Assembly: GCA_900752065.1 (NCBI GenBank)
Contig: CAADTT010000122.1
Span: forward strand, 30,292-94,291
Direction of reading: 5' to 3'
Length of the DNA stretch: 64,000 bases
Source: Lachnospiraceae bacterium
GTDB lineage: Bacteria > Bacillota > Clostridia > Lachnospirales > Lachnospiraceae
The notes under the pieces are model-generated. The model made no database searches and was not told the DNA's origin. It saw only the letters and a program-made list of their open reading frames with translations. Each line of letters starts with the position of its first letter. The stretch's first letter is position 1. The position numbers and the translations under genes were made by a program. Below are positions 63,201-64,000 of the stretch, in pieces.

Positions 63201-63816
63201 CTATACATGCATGCTTCTTTTCCAGCGATATCGAAACCTGCTCCTTTGCATGAATCCCCACCAGAAACTCTTCCATGCCCGTATAGCCCTCTGCTCTGCG
63301 GGCGAGTCCTTCATACATGGTCATCCACTGGGGAGCCTGCTCTTTAAGCATTCTCCGAAATCCTTCTGATAGAAAAACAGGATAAGCCTTCTGAAAATCT
63401 TCTCTGGCCAATGCCTCGAACTCCTCCAGACTGTTTAACACCTCCGTAGAGGTTCTCATCACATTCCTGGCAATCTCGATATGATAAGGGATACGATACT
63501 CTCCCAGCTCCGAACAGATCGTGAAATCCCCGTCCAGTACATCCCCCTCTTCCATTCCGGCAGCATCCAGCTCATAAACAACTTTTTCTGAAACTCCGTC
63601 AAAAGCAGACGGCTCGTAAGCCATGCGGGGACTGCTGGAATAGATAAAGCCCTTCATCCGCCTCTGCTCTCCGTTCTCGATGGAAAAGCTTCCGCGGAAC
63701 GCCGCACCCTTACGGATCACGGCATGAATCCTTTCTGCGGAAAGATTCATTTTCGGCGCTTCATATTCAAATTCTCCATTTAATAATTGTTCTATTCTTT
63801 TTCTCAAATTCTTCAC
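60253..63816 (-). CDS. DUF5717-like giant helical-repeat protein
   Basis: 1187 residues (GTG at 63816; a TTG three codons on is also possible, no strong ribosome site). No signal or membrane segment, so cytoplasmic. N-terminal beta-sandwich-like regions (~20-115 and ~185-290), then ~750 residues of helical repeats rich in aromatic and Leu positions (TPR/HAT-like), then a beta segment (~1060-1140, TWHMGGEKDEKKKEF...ETVRFIIQEEWNG) and a final helix. No enzyme motif was seen. The domain plan suggests a scaffold. First gene of the cluster. Confidence 0.8.
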   Translation of the reverse strand: MKNLRKRIEQLLNGEFEYEAPKMNLSAERIHAVIRKGAAFRGSFSIENGEQRRMKGFIYSSSPRMAYEPSAFDGVSEKVVYELDAAGMEEGDVLDGDFTICSELGEYRIPYHIEIARNVMRTSTEVLNSLEEFEALAREDFQKAYPVFLSEGFRRMLKEQAPQWMTMYEGLARRAEGYTGMEEFLVGIHAKEQVSISLEKKHACIEEISQPQQESVVLTKNNWGFQKYEISTDADFLQTEYPSVTTDEFIGSTYRLNYLLLPEKLHAGKNWGRIFIKSPTQTLTYEVSVTKSRADGRSGWRREQKCRIRNLMEKYIDFRLHRISLKEWVNASWEELEAYKNAGGQDPMLTLYRAHLCFAAEEMDDACMILTEFEGARGNITRPEVRGYYLYLTTFYNKERAYIDYVEERLLELFGQDRENWMLQWFLMYLQEYLISHPSEKLEAIREQYICGCRSRIMYLEAYQILLKNPLLLKKLGDFELSLLWFLCREDLLNEELVLQIGDLAGRYKGYSPKLYRILKKCYEKMPSGELIGAICSLLIKGDQVCAEDFVWYERAVEENLRITGLYEHYINSRKAGLKKPLPQMIKMYFAYNNTLSYRKKALVYANVIEYRNEDARTFQSYRPIIERFMVDQLAAGHMNRELALIYRTFLTPSVLTKRLAEYLAGVIFTCQVRCESPNARYVIAMHRQLEEEQRIPLTGKKATVQLYTDDYQIFIEDDRGNRYSASIPYKVERLLEDEELFAQCRNLAPECPEILLHTCQMADGEHPVTEENVGDFCRLLEIDGLREDYRAAVRQELLDYYSENPRSPSLYDFLHEIDRKEFVQTDKGKLLGLLVSEGMSREAFDLVRTYGPEKADAGSLVRMCSRTVLSREFESDEMLLAVCWHCFSHEKYDETVLSYLVKHYDGPVENMKSLWRAGKQFELDTYELEEKILLVLVFMRCGAGNTEEIFESYRKNSGKSRLLTAYVIYRAYDYFVREVPVKDPVFTYIENGFEKGRISHEICLLALLRRYAGQKELTEEQQKHTQKLLEEFHYQGKQFAFYKKFGPELLRPFQLLDKSYVEYRANPKAMVTITWHMGGEKDEKKKEFSEIMKNSYEGIFVKEFTLFYGETVRFIIQEEWNGVKKETEWQTLSWDEKNSTGGDTCYDLINRLAKALEEKDGKTVKNVMQLYLEQECLAEHIFPENE

Positions 63817-63861
63817 CTGTACTTGTAAAACAATGTTGTATTATGGCAGATTTCTTTTCCC

Positions 63862-63891
63862 AGTATAACACTATCTGTCGGTCTGACGCAA
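63862..63891 (-). promoter_or_regulatory. Promoter of the DUF5717-DUF5716 cluster
   Basis: Minus-strand TTGCGT (63886-63891), 18-nt spacer, TATACT (63862-63867). The rest, 63892-64000, is A/T-rich and holds no supported gene. Confidence 0.55.
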
Positions 63892-64000
63892 GTAGGAAAC
63901 AGAAAAACCAGCATTGAAAGGTAAATATATCTTTTAGCCTGCCGATATTATAAAAATGCTTTTTTTTCACCATTCTCTCTATTTTTTGAATGGGTTATCC

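Noticed and set aside
1..64000. tRNA, rRNA, CRISPR arrays, prophage or insertion sequences
   Set aside because: No cloverleaf, repeat-spacer array, transposase or integrase sequence was recognised on either strand.

Overview
The window looks like a chromosomal segment of an anaerobic, spore-forming member of the Lachnospiraceae (Clostridia). Evidence for this is a clostridial-type fatty-acid synthesis operon with FabK and a fused AccDA, a cotJA-cotJB-cotJC spore-coat operon, an [FeFe]-hydrogenase maturase (HydE), strong AGGAGG ribosome-binding sites, TTGACA/TATAAT-type promoters, and a terminal three-gene cluster of the DUF5716/DUF5717 kind that I associate with this family. No phage, insertion sequence, CRISPR array, rRNA or tRNA was recognised. 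The DNA is mostly core metabolism and most genes lie on the minus strand.

Layout. 1-1277: 3'-truncated secreted DUF5722-like protein. 1364-10614: type II fatty-acid operon in the order acpP-fabK-fabD-fabG-fabF-accB-fabZ-accC-accDA-FabK-like flavoprotein, preceded by a TTGACA-17-TATACT promoter overlapped by two FabT-like palindromes. No fabH or fabT lies beside it. 10758-13565: an ASKHA-fold protein (DUF4445) and FtsW. 13769-15576 (+): cotJABC plus a Cu/Zn-SOD-like gene. 15707-16776: alpha/beta hydrolase and an acidic small protein. 16860-19673: leuCD with a divergent LysR regulator. 19766-20620 (+): secreted beta-lactamase-fold serine hydrolase. 20710-22296: ilvN-ilvC. 22442-27786: CBS protein, then a tight glgB-mscS-csoR-LCP operon.

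27880-31559: serC-serA and DUF1015, with a two-hairpin leader in front of serC. 31718-36243: leuB-ilvD-ilvB. 36426-38886: hydE and divergent tmcAL. 38898-45090: anti-sigma-like protein-polA-coaE-MBL hydrolase-ACT-PFL-like operon. 45203-50192: a very large CotH-kinase/lamin-tail surface protein whose signal peptide is separated from its body by a +1 frameshift in an A8 tract. 50377-55688: purA, purB, purF and purC, with an unusual roughly 395-bp multi-hairpin spacer between purF and purC. 55807-58157: polar amino-acid ABC transporter. 58267-63816: DUF5717-like giant helical-repeat protein, degenerate Hsp70/actin-fold protein (DUF5716) and a helical partner. This is the best candidate for an undescribed system.

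Together the genes cover membrane lipid synthesis, branched-chain amino acid synthesis (three separate loci, leuA not present), serine synthesis, purine synthesis, envelope growth and spore-coat assembly. All coordinates and motifs were read from the sequence. Family names rest on recalled family signatures, and no database search was run.
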